Notes under the pieces: generated by a model | The model's database searches: none | What the model was told of the DNA's origin: nothing | The model's input: the letters and a program-made list of their open reading frames with translations, nothing else | Position numbers and translations under genes: made by a program | Source of the DNA: Pseudomonadota bacterium | GTDB taxonomy: Bacteria; Pseudomonadota; Gammaproteobacteria; Steroidobacterales; Steroidobacteraceae | NCBI GenBank assembly: GCA_021787615.1 | Contig: JAJYLP010000003.1 | Location: forward strand, 37,812-101,811 | DNA length: 64,000 bases | Direction: 5' to 3' | Shown: piece after piece, positions 27,854 through 38,369 of the stretch | Layout: each line of letters starts with the position of its first letter | Numbering within the stretch: position 1 is the stretch's first letter

Positions 27854-30800
27854 TCAGTCTCTCGTCAAGTCATAGGTTCCCGAGCCCAACTCGGCGGTGA
27901 AAGCAGCGGACCCAGGCGTCACGGGACCGAGCGCGGCCGTTCTCAACGGCGCGCCGTCGGCGCGCCACTCGGCCGGCAGGCCCGGCAGATGCACCTCGGC
28001 GCGGCTGTTCGCCGGTACCCGCACCTGCAGCCGCGCGAGGCCGCGCGCATCTCCCTCGAGCTCCGTCGAGATCGGCCCGAGGCACGAGGCGTAGTGGGCA
28101 CGCACGCGCGGAATGCGCGCATCAAAGATCGGATCGACCTTGATGCGCCGGAAGCCGGGCGCGGCCTCGTTGATGCCGCCGACGCGCCGGTACATGAACC
28201 CGACCACCGCGCCGAGCGCGTAATGATTGAAGGAGTTCATGGACTGATCGACCGCATTGCCGTTCCAGCGCTCCCACATCGTGGTCGCGCCGTGATCGAT
28301 CATGTAGCCCCAGGACGGGTATTTCGTCTGCAGCAGCAGCGTGATCGCGAGGCGCTGCTGGCCGGTGTCGGCGAGCGCATCGAGCAGACAGGGGGTGCCG
28401 AGAAAACCCGTGGACAGCAGGTTGCCCCGGGCCTCGACATTCGCGGCGAGCCGCGCCCCGGCGCGCCTGCGCAGCGCCGACGGTACCAGCCCGAAGCGCA
28501 GCGAGAGCGCGTAGCTGGTCTGGCTGCCGTTGCCGACGGTACCGTCTGCGCGGAGGAATTCACGTACGAATGCCTGTTCGATGCGCCGGCGCATGCTGGC
28601 GTAGCGCTGCGCCTCGTCGGCGTGACCGATGGCCGCGGCCATCTCGGCCATCAAGGCCGCGCAGCGGGCCCAATAGGCCGTCGCGACGAGTGTCTTCGGC
28701 GTCGTTGCCTCGGCGGGATTCGGCGCGACATCAGCGTTGGTGGAGACGACCGACAGCCAGTCGCCGAGATCGATGCCGCGACGCTGCCGCCAGATGAAAT
28801 CCGGATTGGCCGCGGCCACGTAGTCGACCCAGCGTTGCATGTGGATCCAGTTCTCTTCGATCACGGCGGTGTCGCCGTAGCGCCGATACAGCGTCCAGGG
28901 CAGGATCACGCCCGCATCGCTCCACCCCGCGGTCACCAGCTCGGGGAAAGAGCGCGGCTGGGGCGTGACGATGGGGAAAGCACCATCGGGCGTTTGACCA
29001 GCGCGCACCTCGCCCATGAAGCGGCGGATGAACGCGTCGACGTCCATGTTGAACGCGGCGGCGTCCAGGAACACCTGGATATCGCCCATCCAGCCCATGC
29101 GCTCGTCGCGCTGCGGACAGTCGGTCGGCACGCCGAAGAAGTTAGAGCGCTGGCTCCAGAGAGCGTTATGCCAGATCTGCTGCGCGATCGGCTGCTCGAG
29201 CTCGAGCGCGCCGCTCTCGGCGGCATCGGTGTGCGCCACCACGCCTTCGAGGCACTCGCGGGTGGGCACGCCGGGATAGCCGGTGATCTCCACGTAACGG
29301 AAGCCGTGGTAGGTGAAATGCGGCTCGTAGGTCTCGCCATGCGGATCGCCGCGCAGCGTGTAGTGGTCCGTTGCAAGCGCCGCACGCAGGTTAGATGTGT
29401 TGATGGTACCGTCCGGGTAGAGGATCTCCGCGTGCCGCAGGCGCACCCTCGCGCCCGCCGGCCCCGTGACGTGCAGCCGGCACCAGCCGGCGAAGTTCTG
29501 CCCGAAGTCGCAGACGTAGACGCCCGGCCGCGGCTGCGTGATCGCGCGCACCGCCAGTGTCATCAGAGCGCGGATCGGTGGGTCGACCTGTGCCACGAGC
29601 CGCTCGCGCGGCCGTGCGCCGATCGCAGCGGTCTGCCAGGCGGAGGCGTCGTAATCCGGCAGATTCCAACCGGGGCGCTCCAGCCGCGCGTCGTAATCCT
29701 CGCCGTTGTAGATTTCCGACGAGAGGATCATCGAGTCGGCCAGCCGCCAGCTCGAGTCCGTGACAATGACGTCGCGGCTGCCATCGGTGTACTCGAGCAC
29801 CAGCTGCGCGAGAAATCGACGCGGACTGCCGGCGAGGGAATAACGCTCGTTCGTCCAACTGAATGCAGAGGCATACCACCCATCGCCGATCAGTGCGCCG
29901 AGCGCGTTGCGGCCGGGATGCACCTGCTCGGTGGCGTCGTAGCATTGATATAACACGTGGTCGTTGGCCACGGTGATTTCCGGCGACAGCCGGGCCGTAC
30001 CCAGCCGCCCCCCGTTGAGGTACAGCTCATAGGCACCGAGAGCCGTTGCGTAGAGTCTGGCACGCGCCAGTGGCTTCAGGACGTCGAATTCGCGGCGCGC
30101 GAACATCGCCATGCGCGGCGGACGCGGATCGCACCGCGGGGCAGTGGCGGCGGGACGCGCGCGTGGCCAGTCGCTGTCATCGAAGCCTGGCTGAGTCCAG
30201 CCGGCCGGTGCCGTACGCGAGGCTCGCCAATCCGGTCCGCTCGGGAAACGACCGATCGTTCCATCGCGGTGCCACACCTTCACCATCGCGGCGAGCGCAC
30301 CGCCCGTCCCTGGCATGAAGGTGCCCGGGTCCGCGCGGCCGCTCACGGCAATGACGTGCGCGCCAGCGGTCACCGGCAGCGCGATGCGCTGCATCGACCC
30401 CCAGGGCCGCTCGGCGGGCAGCGAGACCGGCTGGCCGTCGATCCACACGCCGAGCAGGTCGTCCTTGGCGGACAACCATAGCTGCGCCTGCCGCACGCCC
30501 CCGGGCAGGGTGAACCGATGTCGCAACTGCTGCGGTTCAGGGGCGAGCGCCGGCGCGTCGCTCCAGATCCAGTGAATGCCGACCGCGCGGTCGGCGCGCT
30601 CGTGCGGGTCCTCGATGTCCAGCCATTCGGCCTGCCAGTCGGATGGCTGCAGCAGCCCCATCTCGAACCAGGCGGGCTCGCTGGGTGCCGATGGACGGTC
30701 GTCGCCGTCCCACACCTGCACCCGCCACCACACACGCTGCGCAGAATGGAGCGTCCTGCCTTCGTAGAGCACCTCGAAGCAGCGGTCCGAGCGCACAACA

Positions 30801-31111
30801 CCGCTGTCCCAGAGGTCGGCCCCGCCCGCCTCGAGTCGTTCGCGCGTCGAGGCGGCCGTGATGCGATAGGCGCCCTGCATCACACCGCGCGCACGGCTCG
30901 CGAGCGCCCAGGACAGGCGCGGCTGCTCGGCCTCGAGGCCGAGCGGCTGCTCGCTGCGCTCCGCGCGCAGGCGCGTCGGCCGGACCCCCTCGGCAAGCGG
31001 GGCCGCGACATCTCCTTCGGCACCGTGCGCGGCCGAGGGCCGCAGCAGCGCCGGTGCGGCCGCGAGCAATCCCGTGCCGAGCAGCGCGCGGCGGCGGCTG
31101 ATCCTGGCCAT
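27854..31111 (-). CDS. GH78 alpha-L-rhamnosidase with Tat-type signal
   Basis: ISRRRALLGTGLLAAAPALL; PTDCPQRDERMGWMGDIQVF; GATTMWERWNG. Confidence 0.93.
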   Translation of the reverse strand: MARISRRRALLGTGLLAAAPALLRPSAAHGAEGDVAAPLAEGVRPTRLRAERSEQPLGLEAEQPRLSWALASRARGVMQGAYRITAASTRERLEAGGADLWDSGVVRSDRCFEVLYEGRTLHSAQRVWWRVQVWDGDDRPSAPSEPAWFEMGLLQPSDWQAEWLDIEDPHERADRAVGIHWIWSDAPALAPEPQQLRHRFTLPGGVRQAQLWLSAKDDLLGVWIDGQPVSLPAERPWGSMQRIALPVTAGAHVIAVSGRADPGTFMPGTGGALAAMVKVWHRDGTIGRFPSGPDWRASRTAPAGWTQPGFDDSDWPRARPAATAPRCDPRPPRMAMFARREFDVLKPLARARLYATALGAYELYLNGGRLGTARLSPEITVANDHVLYQCYDATEQVHPGRNALGALIGDGWYASAFSWTNERYSLAGSPRRFLAQLVLEYTDGSRDVIVTDSSWRLADSMILSSEIYNGEDYDARLERPGWNLPDYDASAWQTAAIGARPRERLVAQVDPPIRALMTLAVRAITQPRPGVYVCDFGQNFAGWCRLHVTGPAGARVRLRHAEILYPDGTINTSNLRAALATDHYTLRGDPHGETYEPHFTYHGFRYVEITGYPGVPTRECLEGVVAHTDAAESGALELEQPIAQQIWHNALWSQRSNFFGVPTDCPQRDERMGWMGDIQVFLDAAAFNMDVDAFIRRFMGEVRAGQTPDGAFPIVTPQPRSFPELVTAGWSDAGVILPWTLYRRYGDTAVIEENWIHMQRWVDYVAAANPDFIWRQRRGIDLGDWLSVVSTNADVAPNPAEATTPKTLVATAYWARCAALMAEMAAAIGHADEAQRYASMRRRIEQAFVREFLRADGTVGNGSQTSYALSLRFGLVPSALRRRAGARLAANVEARGNLLSTGFLGTPCLLDALADTGQQRLAITLLLQTKYPSWGYMIDHGATTMWERWNGNAVDQSMNSFNHYALGAVVGFMYRRVGGINEAAPGFRRIKVDPIFDARIPRVRAHYASCLGPISTELEGDARGLARLQVRVPANSRAEVHLPGLPAEWRADGAPLRTAALGPVTPGSAAFTAELGSGTYDLTRD

Positions 31112-31122
31112 GCCCGGGCGCC

Positions 31123-32382
31123 TCAGCCGCGCGGGCCGGCGGCCGCGGCGCGAGAGAGCGGCCGGCTCGGCGCAAACAACTCCTTGTACGCGGTCTCGGC
31201 CATGAGGTGATACCCGGCGTCGTTCGGGTGCAGATCGTCGCCGCACTGGTCCGAGCCGATGAAGTGGTGCGGATGGCGCGGATCGCGCAGCGCGCCGTCG
31301 AAATGGATGACGCCGTCGAAGCCGTGGCCCCTGCGGATCCAGGCGTTGACCTGCTCGCGCACCTTCTCGCCCTCGGGATGCTCGTACGTCGCCCCGAGGT
31401 AGGGCGTGAGCGTGCCGAGGAAAATCTTGATGCCGTGCGCGTGCGCGCGCCGAATCAGATCGCGGTAGGCGCCGATGATGGCCGCGGCCGGCAGCGGACC
31501 GGTGTCGCCGCGCGGATCGTAGGCCCACCCGATGTCATTGATGCCCTCGAGCAGGACGATGGCGTGCACGCCGGCGATATCGAGCGCGTCGCGCCCGAAT
31601 CGCGCCAGCGCCTTCGGGCCGGCGCCGTCGTGCAGCAGCCGATTGCCGCTGATGCCGGAGTTGATCACCACCCAGCGCCGCTCCGCGGCATGCGCCGCGA
31701 GCAGACGGGCGAGTTGCTCCGGATAGTCGCGGTGCGTGCCGGGAGTGGAGCAGAAGCCCTCGGTGATGGAATCGCCGAACGCGACCAGCACGGGATGCGG
31801 ACGGACGGTGGACACTTCGACGCCGCTGGCGAGCCCCGGCGCCTGGGGACGTGCACCCTGCGGCCAGAGCGCCTCGGTCACGTGATTGCCCGGCGGGGAC
31901 ACCCACAGGTGTTTCAGATGGCCCGCCGGCGTGGCGCCGCTGGGGTAGTACACGGAGATCGCGACGTTCTCGAAACGGTGAACCTTCATGCCGAGCGGAT
32001 CGCTCACCCACGCCTTGCCGATGGGAATGACGCCGCCGCGCTTGCCGCCGAAGGTGAGTACGTGAACGGCGCCCTGCAGCACGCCGTTCGGCGATGACGC
32101 CGCGACGGTGACTTCGCCGAATCGCACCGGTGAGAGCCCGAGCTCGTTGGTCAGGCGCACGCGCACGCGGTTGCCGCCGGCCTCAAGCTGCACCACCTGG
32201 CGCACTGACTGATGCGTGAAGGTGCGCACCTGATTGCAGCCCCACACCGCAGTGATCGGAAACGGCGGGGAGTACCAGGCTTCAGTCCAGTGCCCGGCGG
32301 CCCACGCCGCCGGCGCGCCGATAAACACCGCGAGCGCCGCGGCGCCCCGCACGATTTTGCGGCCCCAGCCCCCGGCGCTCAT
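31123..32382 (-). CDS. Secreted SGNH/GDSL-family hydrolase (esterase-like)
   Basis: VAFGDSITEGFCS (block I), INSGISGNRLL, GINDIGWA, DDLHPNDAGYHLMA (block V). Confidence 0.9.
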   Translation of the reverse strand: MSAGGWGRKIVRGAAALAVFIGAPAAWAAGHWTEAWYSPPFPITAVWGCNQVRTFTHQSVRQVVQLEAGGNRVRVRLTNELGLSPVRFGEVTVAASSPNGVLQGAVHVLTFGGKRGGVIPIGKAWVSDPLGMKVHRFENVAISVYYPSGATPAGHLKHLWVSPPGNHVTEALWPQGARPQAPGLASGVEVSTVRPHPVLVAFGDSITEGFCSTPGTHRDYPEQLARLLAAHAAERRWVVINSGISGNRLLHDGAGPKALARFGRDALDIAGVHAIVLLEGINDIGWAYDPRGDTGPLPAAAIIGAYRDLIRRAHAHGIKIFLGTLTPYLGATYEHPEGEKVREQVNAWIRRGHGFDGVIHFDGALRDPRHPHHFIGSDQCGDDLHPNDAGYHLMAETAYKELFAPSRPLSRAAAAGPRG

Positions 32383-33461
32383 CCGCGCACCACGAGGTAG
32401 TTGCCGAGACCGATCACGACCGTCGCGCCGACCAGGGTGGCGAGGCCCGCGGTCATGATGAGCAAGCTGCGCGCGCTCGCGCCCTTCCACTCCCTGAGCG
32501 CCAGTCCCCACAGGGTGGCAAAGATGATGATGCTGGACATATGCAGCGTCCAGCTGGAGAAGGCGTATCGGCCCATCTGGCTTTCCCCCATGGTGTAGAA
32601 GAAGAACTGCAGGTACCAGGCCGTGCCGCCGAGGGCGCACAGCAGGTAGTTGCGCGGCAAGGAGACCCTCGCGCCGTCGGCGTCGACGCCCGTCTTGAAG
32701 TCCCGTCCGCTGGCATTGCGCACGATCAGATACAGGCACCAGATGGCGTTGGTGGTGAAGCCGCCGAGCAGCACCACCACCAGCACGGGCAGTCCCTGCC
32801 AGAGCGTGCCGGTGCCCTGCGCCAGCGTCAGATGTTGGATCGGGCCGCCGGCATCGAGCCCGTAGGCGAAGCAGCTGCTCATGATGCCTGAGAAAATCGC
32901 CACCGCGATGCCCTTGCGGAAGTCGGTCTCGCGCGGCAGGGCGCGGTCCTGCTCGGTGAGATGACGTTGCGCCTGCTCGTGCTCCTTGTCGTGGCCGGCT
33001 TTGCCGACGACGGCGATACCGCCCAGCGCCACCGCCACGCCGAGCAGCACGATCCGCCCGCCGGTTCCGTGGATGAGGCTGCCGAACAGCTGGCCGCTCA
33101 CCAGCGGCGGAATCAGCGTACCGAAGGCGGCGGTGAGGCCCAGGGCGACTGCGGTGCCGAGGGAGATCCCGAGGTAGCGCATGGTCAGACCGAAAGTGAG
33201 GCCGCCGAAACCCCACAGCACGCCGAAGAAGTAGCACAGCGCCAGCGTGCGCGGCGGCGTCGCCGCCAGCACGGCGAGCAGATGGTGGGTCTGCACGCCA
33301 GCGAACAGCCACGGCGCGATGATCCAGCTGAACACCCCGCCGATCAGCCAGAACACCTCCCATGACCAGCCGCGCACGGCGCGGTACGGCACGTAGAAAC
33401 TCGCCGAGGCGAGCCCGCCGATCCAGTGGAAGACGACGCCGAGCAGTGGATTGGGTGTCAT
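32379..33461 (-). CDS. rhaT: L-rhamnose:H+ symporter
   Basis: MTPNPLLGVVFHWIGGLASASFYVPYRAVRGWSWEVFWLIGG; RhaT-like TM protein within rhamnose genes. Confidence 0.88.
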   Translation of the reverse strand: MTPNPLLGVVFHWIGGLASASFYVPYRAVRGWSWEVFWLIGGVFSWIIAPWLFAGVQTHHLLAVLAATPPRTLALCYFFGVLWGFGGLTFGLTMRYLGISLGTAVALGLTAAFGTLIPPLVSGQLFGSLIHGTGGRIVLLGVAVALGGIAVVGKAGHDKEHEQAQRHLTEQDRALPRETDFRKGIAVAIFSGIMSSCFAYGLDAGGPIQHLTLAQGTGTLWQGLPVLVVVLLGGFTTNAIWCLYLIVRNASGRDFKTGVDADGARVSLPRNYLLCALGGTAWYLQFFFYTMGESQMGRYAFSSWTLHMSSIIIFATLWGLALREWKGASARSLLIMTAGLATLVGATVVIGLGNYLVVRG

Positions 33462-33520
33462 ACCGGTCCGCCAGGTGGAACGTGTGGAGATCGGGAGGCG
33501 CAGCTCAGGGTCACGGCAGT

Positions 33521-34423
33521 TCAGATGCGGTAGATGCGCTCGGCCGTGCCGGCGAAGAGGTCGGCGCGCTCGGCGGCGCTTGCGCCGCCGAGGATCTGCC
33601 CGTAGACCTCGAAGTACCGCCCGAACGTGCCGAACAGCCGATCGACGGGGAAGTTGCTGGCGAGCATGGTGCGCGCCGCGCCGAATATCTCGAGCGTCTC
33701 GAGCACGAACGGGCGCAGCGACTCCCCGCTCCAGTGCCAGTCGAGCATCGCGAGGCCGGAGATCTTCGCCGCTACGTTCGGCTGCGCCGCCAGCAGCCGC
33801 ATGCCGCTGCGCCAGACCGCGAGTCCCTCCGCGTCCTTCTCGAGCGGCATGCCGGTGTGGTTGAGAATCAGGGGCGTGTTGGGATGGCGCGCGGCGAGGC
33901 GGGCCGCGGCCGGCATCTGCGCCGGGTAGATCTGCAGGTCGAATGAGAGGCTGTGGCGCGCGAGCTGCGCGAAGCCCGCATGCCAGGCGTCCTCTTCGAG
34001 CAGGTTGCGCGCGGTGTAGGTCTTGGCCGGATCGGGGTGCCAGTTGAGGATCTGGCGGATGCCGCGCACGTTGCGATGCGCGGCGTGCTGTCTGAGCAAG
34101 GCCGGCGCGCCGGGTTTCTCGAGCTCGGCGTGGGCGACGATGGCCTGCGGAAAGCCCCGCGCGTCGGCGGTCTGCTGCAGCCAGCGCGTCTCGGCGAGGG
34201 CATCGGCAGGGTTGGCGCCCGCCTCGATGTGGACGATCTTGACGGCATGCACGCCGCCGACCGCGGCGTCGCGCAGATAGTCGTCGAGCAGGTAATCGCG
34301 CGCAATGGGTGCCACGTCGCCGGTGATGCCCACGGGCAGCGGCGGGGTGAGCCAGGGATAGCGGATGCGCTTGAGGTCCCACAGATGCATGTGGGCGTCA
34401 ACGAGAGTCAGCTGTTCGCTCAT
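33521..34423 (-). CDS. Amidohydrolase-family sugar lactonase (L-rhamnono-/L-fucono-lactonase-like)
   Basis: VDAHMHLWDLKRIRYPWL; LILNHTGMPLE; ASNFPVDRLFGTF. Confidence 0.85.
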   Translation of the reverse strand: MSEQLTLVDAHMHLWDLKRIRYPWLTPPLPVGITGDVAPIARDYLLDDYLRDAAVGGVHAVKIVHIEAGANPADALAETRWLQQTADARGFPQAIVAHAELEKPGAPALLRQHAAHRNVRGIRQILNWHPDPAKTYTARNLLEEDAWHAGFAQLARHSLSFDLQIYPAQMPAAARLAARHPNTPLILNHTGMPLEKDAEGLAVWRSGMRLLAAQPNVAAKISGLAMLDWHWSGESLRPFVLETLEIFGAARTMLASNFPVDRLFGTFGRYFEVYGQILGGASAAERADLFAGTAERIYRI

Positions 34424-34505
34424 GACGGTCGCCGCGGGAATGCACGCGGCCGCCCGGTGGCGGGCGGGGAAATCGCGACGGCGCAGATCCGTGCAGCGAA
34501 GCGCA

Positions 34506-35255
34506 TCAGTACGTCGTTCGTCCGCCGGAGATGTCGAACGTGGCGGCGGTGGAGAACGAGCACTCCTCGCTCGAGAGCCAGCACACCAGCGCGGCCACCT
34601 CCTCGACCTCTCCGAGCCGTCCCATGGGGATCTTCGAGCGCATGTAGTCGATCTGGCTCTGCGGCAGCTGCGCGAGAATCGGGCTCTTGAACGTTGCCGG
34701 CGTCACGCTGTTGACGCGCACGCCCGTCTGGGCGAGCTCCTTGCCGAGGGACTTGGTGAGGCCGATGACCGCGGCCTTGGCGGCCGAGTAGGCCGAGGCG
34801 TTCGGATTGCCCTCCTTGCCCGCGACCGAGGCGATGTTGACGATCCGCCCGTAGCCATTCTTTAGCATGTACGGCACGACGGAGCGGCAGGAGTTGAAGA
34901 CGCCGATGAGATCGACGTCGATGACGCGCCGCCACTCCTGCGGCGGATACTCCCACAGCGTGGCGGTGGGCCCGGTGATGCCGGCGCTCGCGATGAGCAC
35001 GTCAATGCGCCCGAAGTCTCCGAAGGCTCGCTCGGCCGCGCGGGACACCTGTTCGGCGTCCGCCACGTCCACCTTGGCGGCTTGCGCGCCGGGAATGGCC
35101 TGCGCCGCCGCGCTCAGGGCTTTTTCGTCCCAGTCCCAGAGGCACACCTTACCGCCCTCGGCAGCGATGCGCATCGCCGCCTCGCGCCCGACGCCCGATG
35201 CGCCGCCGGTGATCACCGCGGCCCGATGCTGGAAACGTCCCGCGTACACACTCAT
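34506..35255 (-). CDS. SDR dehydrogenase, 2-keto-3-deoxy-L-rhamnonate dehydrogenase-like
   Basis: ITGGASGVG, IASAGITG, YSAAKAAVIGLTKSLGKELA; operon context with FAH hydrolase and rhamnonate dehydratase. Confidence 0.8.
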   Translation of the reverse strand: MSVYAGRFQHRAAVITGGASGVGREAAMRIAAEGGKVCLWDWDEKALSAAAQAIPGAQAAKVDVADAEQVSRAAERAFGDFGRIDVLIASAGITGPTATLWEYPPQEWRRVIDVDLIGVFNSCRSVVPYMLKNGYGRIVNIASVAGKEGNPNASAYSAAKAAVIGLTKSLGKELAQTGVRVNSVTPATFKSPILAQLPQSQIDYMRSKIPMGRLGEVEEVAALVCWLSSEECSFSTAATFDISGGRTTY

Positions 35256-35268
35256 GTCCCCGTCCTCC

Positions 35269-36123
35269 TCAACGCCGCCGCCAGGCGTGCACGGTCTGGC
35301 TCTGTTCGCCGAGCTTCTCGATGCCGAGCCGGATGCGGTCCCCGGGAGCGAGATACACTGGCGCGGGTTTCTGCCCCATGCCGACGCCGGGCGGCGTGCC
35401 CGTGGTGATGATGTCGCCGGACTCCAGGGTCATGAAGCGGCTGACGTAGCTCACCAGAGTCGCGACTGCGAAGATCATGGTGCGCGTGTTGCCCGTCTGC
35501 TTGCGCTCGCCGTTGACCTCGAGCCACATGCCGAGGTTCTGCACGTCGCCGACTTCATCGCGCGTCACCAGCCACGGGCCGACCGGCCCGAAGGTGTCGC
35601 AGCCCTTGCCCTTGTCCCAGGTGCCGCCGCGCTCGATCTGGTACTCACGCTCGGACAGATCGTTGACCACGACGTAGCCGGCGACGTAGTCCAGCGCGTC
35701 GCGCTCCTCGACGTAGCGGGCCGTCGTTCCGATCACGACACCGAGCTCGACCTCCCAGTCGCTCTTGCGCGAATCCTTCGGCAGCATGACCGCGTCGTTC
35801 GGGCCCTGCAGGCAGCTGACGGCCTTGGTAAACACCACCGGCTCGGTGGGGATGGGCAGGTTGGATTCCGCGGCGTGGTCGGCGTAGTTCAAGCCGATGG
35901 CGAGAAATTTGCGCGTGCCGGCGACGGGCACGCCGAGGCGCGGGCTGCCGGCGACGGCCGGCAGGCTCGCAGGATCGATCGCGGCCAGCCGCGCCAGACT
36001 CGCCGGCGCGAGATGCGCGGCGTCGAGGTCCGGGATCTGCCCAGCCAGCGAGCGGAGCGTGCCGTGTCCGTCGATGAGTCCGGGCTGTTCATGGCCGGCG
36101 GGGCCGTAGCGCAACAGTTTCAT
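35269..36123 (-). CDS. FAH-family hydrolase, 2,4-diketo-3-deoxy-L-rhamnonate hydrolase-like
   Basis: MKLLRYGPAGHEQPGLIDG; IGLNYADHAAESNLPIPTEPVVFTKAVSCLQGPND; TGTPPGVGMGQKP. Confidence 0.88.
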   Translation of the reverse strand: MKLLRYGPAGHEQPGLIDGHGTLRSLAGQIPDLDAAHLAPASLARLAAIDPASLPAVAGSPRLGVPVAGTRKFLAIGLNYADHAAESNLPIPTEPVVFTKAVSCLQGPNDAVMLPKDSRKSDWEVELGVVIGTTARYVEERDALDYVAGYVVVNDLSEREYQIERGGTWDKGKGCDTFGPVGPWLVTRDEVGDVQNLGMWLEVNGERKQTGNTRTMIFAVATLVSYVSRFMTLESGDIITTGTPPGVGMGQKPAPVYLAPGDRIRLGIEKLGEQSQTVHAWRRR

Positions 36124-36181
36124 GGCGTAGCGATCGATTTCCTGCAGCAGCGTGAATCGGGGGGAAGACGGGGCGGACGGC

Positions 36182-37360
36182 TCAGCGCGGATACGGGCGG
36201 TGCAGCGGCAGGCCGCGGTTGAGCTCGACGCCGAAGCCCGGCGTGTCGGGAAGCTTCAGCCGCCCGTTGACGGGCACCGGCTCGCCGATCAGCTGCGGGT
36301 GGAACATGGGCACGACGCGGTCGGCCTCGGGCGCCATCATGAGGAATTCCGCGAAGGGGCTGTTGTGGCGCGTGATGACGAAGTGATAGCTGTAGACGCT
36401 CGAGCCGTGCGGGATCACCAATGCGCCGTGGCTATCGGCAAGCGCGGCGATCTTCTGCAGTTCCGTGAGCCCGCCGCACCAGCCGACGTCGGGCTGGATG
36501 ATGTCGCAGCAGTCCATCTCGAGCAGCATTCGGAATCCCCAGCGGGTCGCTTCGTGCTCCCCGGTAGTCACCAACATCCCGGGCGGCGTGCTACGCTTCA
36601 GCTGTGCGTAACCCCAGTAGTCATCGGGCGATAGCGCCTCCTCGATCCATTTCAAGCCGTGCGCCTGCGCGCCATGCGCCAGCCTGACCGCGTAGGGAAG
36701 ATCGAGGCTCATCCAGCAATCGAGCATGAGCCAGAAGTCGCGGCCCACGCGGCTGCGCATCTCGCCGAGGGCCTCGAGATTGCGCCGCAGACCTTGTTCG
36801 CCTTCGGCCGGACCGTGATGCAGCGGCAGTTTGCCGCCGATGAACCCGAGCTTCTCGGCCAGATCCGGCCGCGAGCCGGTCGCATAGAAGATGAGTTCCT
36901 CGCGGACCTTGCCGCCGAGCAGCTGATAGACCGGCTCGCGGCGCAGCCGCCCGAGCAGATCCCACAGCGCGAGGTCGACGCCGGAGATGGCGTTCACGAC
37001 CAGGCCCTTGCGCCCGTAGTACTGGGTCGCGAAATACATCTGATCCCAGATCTGCTCCACGCACGCCGGATCACGGCCCTCGAGAAAACGGGCGAGATGA
37101 TGCTCGACGATGTAGGCGGCCGGCTCCCCGCCCGTGGTCACCGCGAATCCGATCGTGCCGTCAGCCGCTTCGATTTCCACTACCAGCGTGCCGAGCACGT
37201 TGATGCCGAAGCTGCGCCGGCTCTGGCGATACTCCGGATAGCGGCTCATGGGCGTCGCGATGTGATCGTCTATCCAGTGGGCGCCGGCCTGGTCGTGGTA
37301 ATCGGCGCCACCGCCGCGGATGACGAAGGCGCGCACTTGTCGGATCAGCGGGAACGTCAT
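36182..37360 (-). CDS. rhmD: L-rhamnonate dehydratase (enolase superfamily)
   Basis: Enolase-superfamily pattern [70 protein letters not shown]. Confidence 0.9.
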   Translation of the reverse strand: MTFPLIRQVRAFVIRGGGADYHDQAGAHWIDDHIATPMSRYPEYRQSRRSFGINVLGTLVVEIEAADGTIGFAVTTGGEPAAYIVEHHLARFLEGRDPACVEQIWDQMYFATQYYGRKGLVVNAISGVDLALWDLLGRLRREPVYQLLGGKVREELIFYATGSRPDLAEKLGFIGGKLPLHHGPAEGEQGLRRNLEALGEMRSRVGRDFWLMLDCWMSLDLPYAVRLAHGAQAHGLKWIEEALSPDDYWGYAQLKRSTPPGMLVTTGEHEATRWGFRMLLEMDCCDIIQPDVGWCGGLTELQKIAALADSHGALVIPHGSSVYSYHFVITRHNSPFAEFLMMAPEADRVVPMFHPQLIGEPVPVNGRLKLPDTPGFGVELNRGLPLHRPYPR

Positions 37361-37461
37361 GTACTGCGTCGGGTCTCAGGTCGGGGGCGGACGGACGGGC
37401 TGCGGGTCGCTGTGGTTGCGGCCGCGGCCCCTGTCCCACATACTAATACGGGTACCACATA

Positions 37462-38349
37462 ATGAGAAGCACGCGACACGCAGGCCGGGACGAGCACCTC
37501 GCCGCGCGCGGTGAGGCGCCGCAGCGCGCCCGCCTCGGCAGCCAGACGCTGCTGCGCGGACTCGACGTGATCGACGTCGTCGCCGAGGGCCCGATCAAGC
37601 TCGGCGACCTGGCGGCGCGGCTCGGCCTGACGCGCAGCACCACACACCGTCTGGCCTCGGCGCTGACCGACCGGCGCTATCTGTCGTTCGTGCCGCACAG
37701 CGGCTACAGCCTCGGCCCCAAGCTGCTCGAGCTCGGCTTCCGGGTGCGAGATGAGCTCGATCTGCCGCGCGTGGCGGCGCCGCATCTGGAGCGCCTGGCG
37801 CTGCTCACCGAGGACACCGTGCACCTCGGCGTGCTCGACCACGGCCACGTGCTGTACCTCGACAAGGTCCCGGGCAAGCGCCGCATCAATATCAGCTCGC
37901 GGATCGGCGAGCTGCAGCCGGTAAGCTCCACCGGGCTCGGCAAGGCGCTGATCCTCGATCTCGACGACGACGCCTGGGTGGAGCTGTTTCGCAGCGAGCG
38001 CGCCGAGCGGCGAAGCGAGATGAGCCTGCAGGAGTGGCTCGAGCGCATGCGCCGCTACGCGCGCGTCGGATACGCGTTCGATCTGGAAGAGAACGAGGAT
38101 CAGATCCGCTGCATCGCCGCGCCGATCCGCGACGTCGCCGGCCGCACCATCGCGGCGATCAGTGTCTCGAGCGCGGCGCAGTACATGAGCGACCAGCGTA
38201 TGCACACGCTGAGCCGGGATGTGCTCACCACCGCGCAGCGCATCAGCGAGGATCTCGGCTGGACGGGCCGGCACCCCGCCGCGCCGCAGCAGCGGCAAGC
38301 GGCCGGCAGCGCCAAGGCGCGGTCGCGCGTCGGCTCGCAGCGGCGCTGA
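37462..38349 (+). CDS. IclR-family transcriptional regulator
   Basis: SQTLLRGLDVIDVVAEGPIKLGDLAARLGLTRSTTHRLASALTDRRYL. Confidence 0.9.
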   Translation: MRSTRHAGRDEHLAARGEAPQRARLGSQTLLRGLDVIDVVAEGPIKLGDLAARLGLTRSTTHRLASALTDRRYLSFVPHSGYSLGPKLLELGFRVRDELDLPRVAAPHLERLALLTEDTVHLGVLDHGHVLYLDKVPGKRRINISSRIGELQPVSSTGLGKALILDLDDDAWVELFRSERAERRSEMSLQEWLERMRRYARVGYAFDLEENEDQIRCIAAPIRDVAGRTIAAISVSSAAQYMSDQRMHTLSRDVLTTAQRISEDLGWTGRHPAAPQQRQAAGSAKARSRVGSQRR

Positions 38350-38369
38350 GCGGGGGTCCCCGGGGAGCC

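Noticed and set aside
27251-29953. 900-aa plus-strand ORF
   Set aside because: Antisense to the racemase and GH78 genes; no domain-like motifs.
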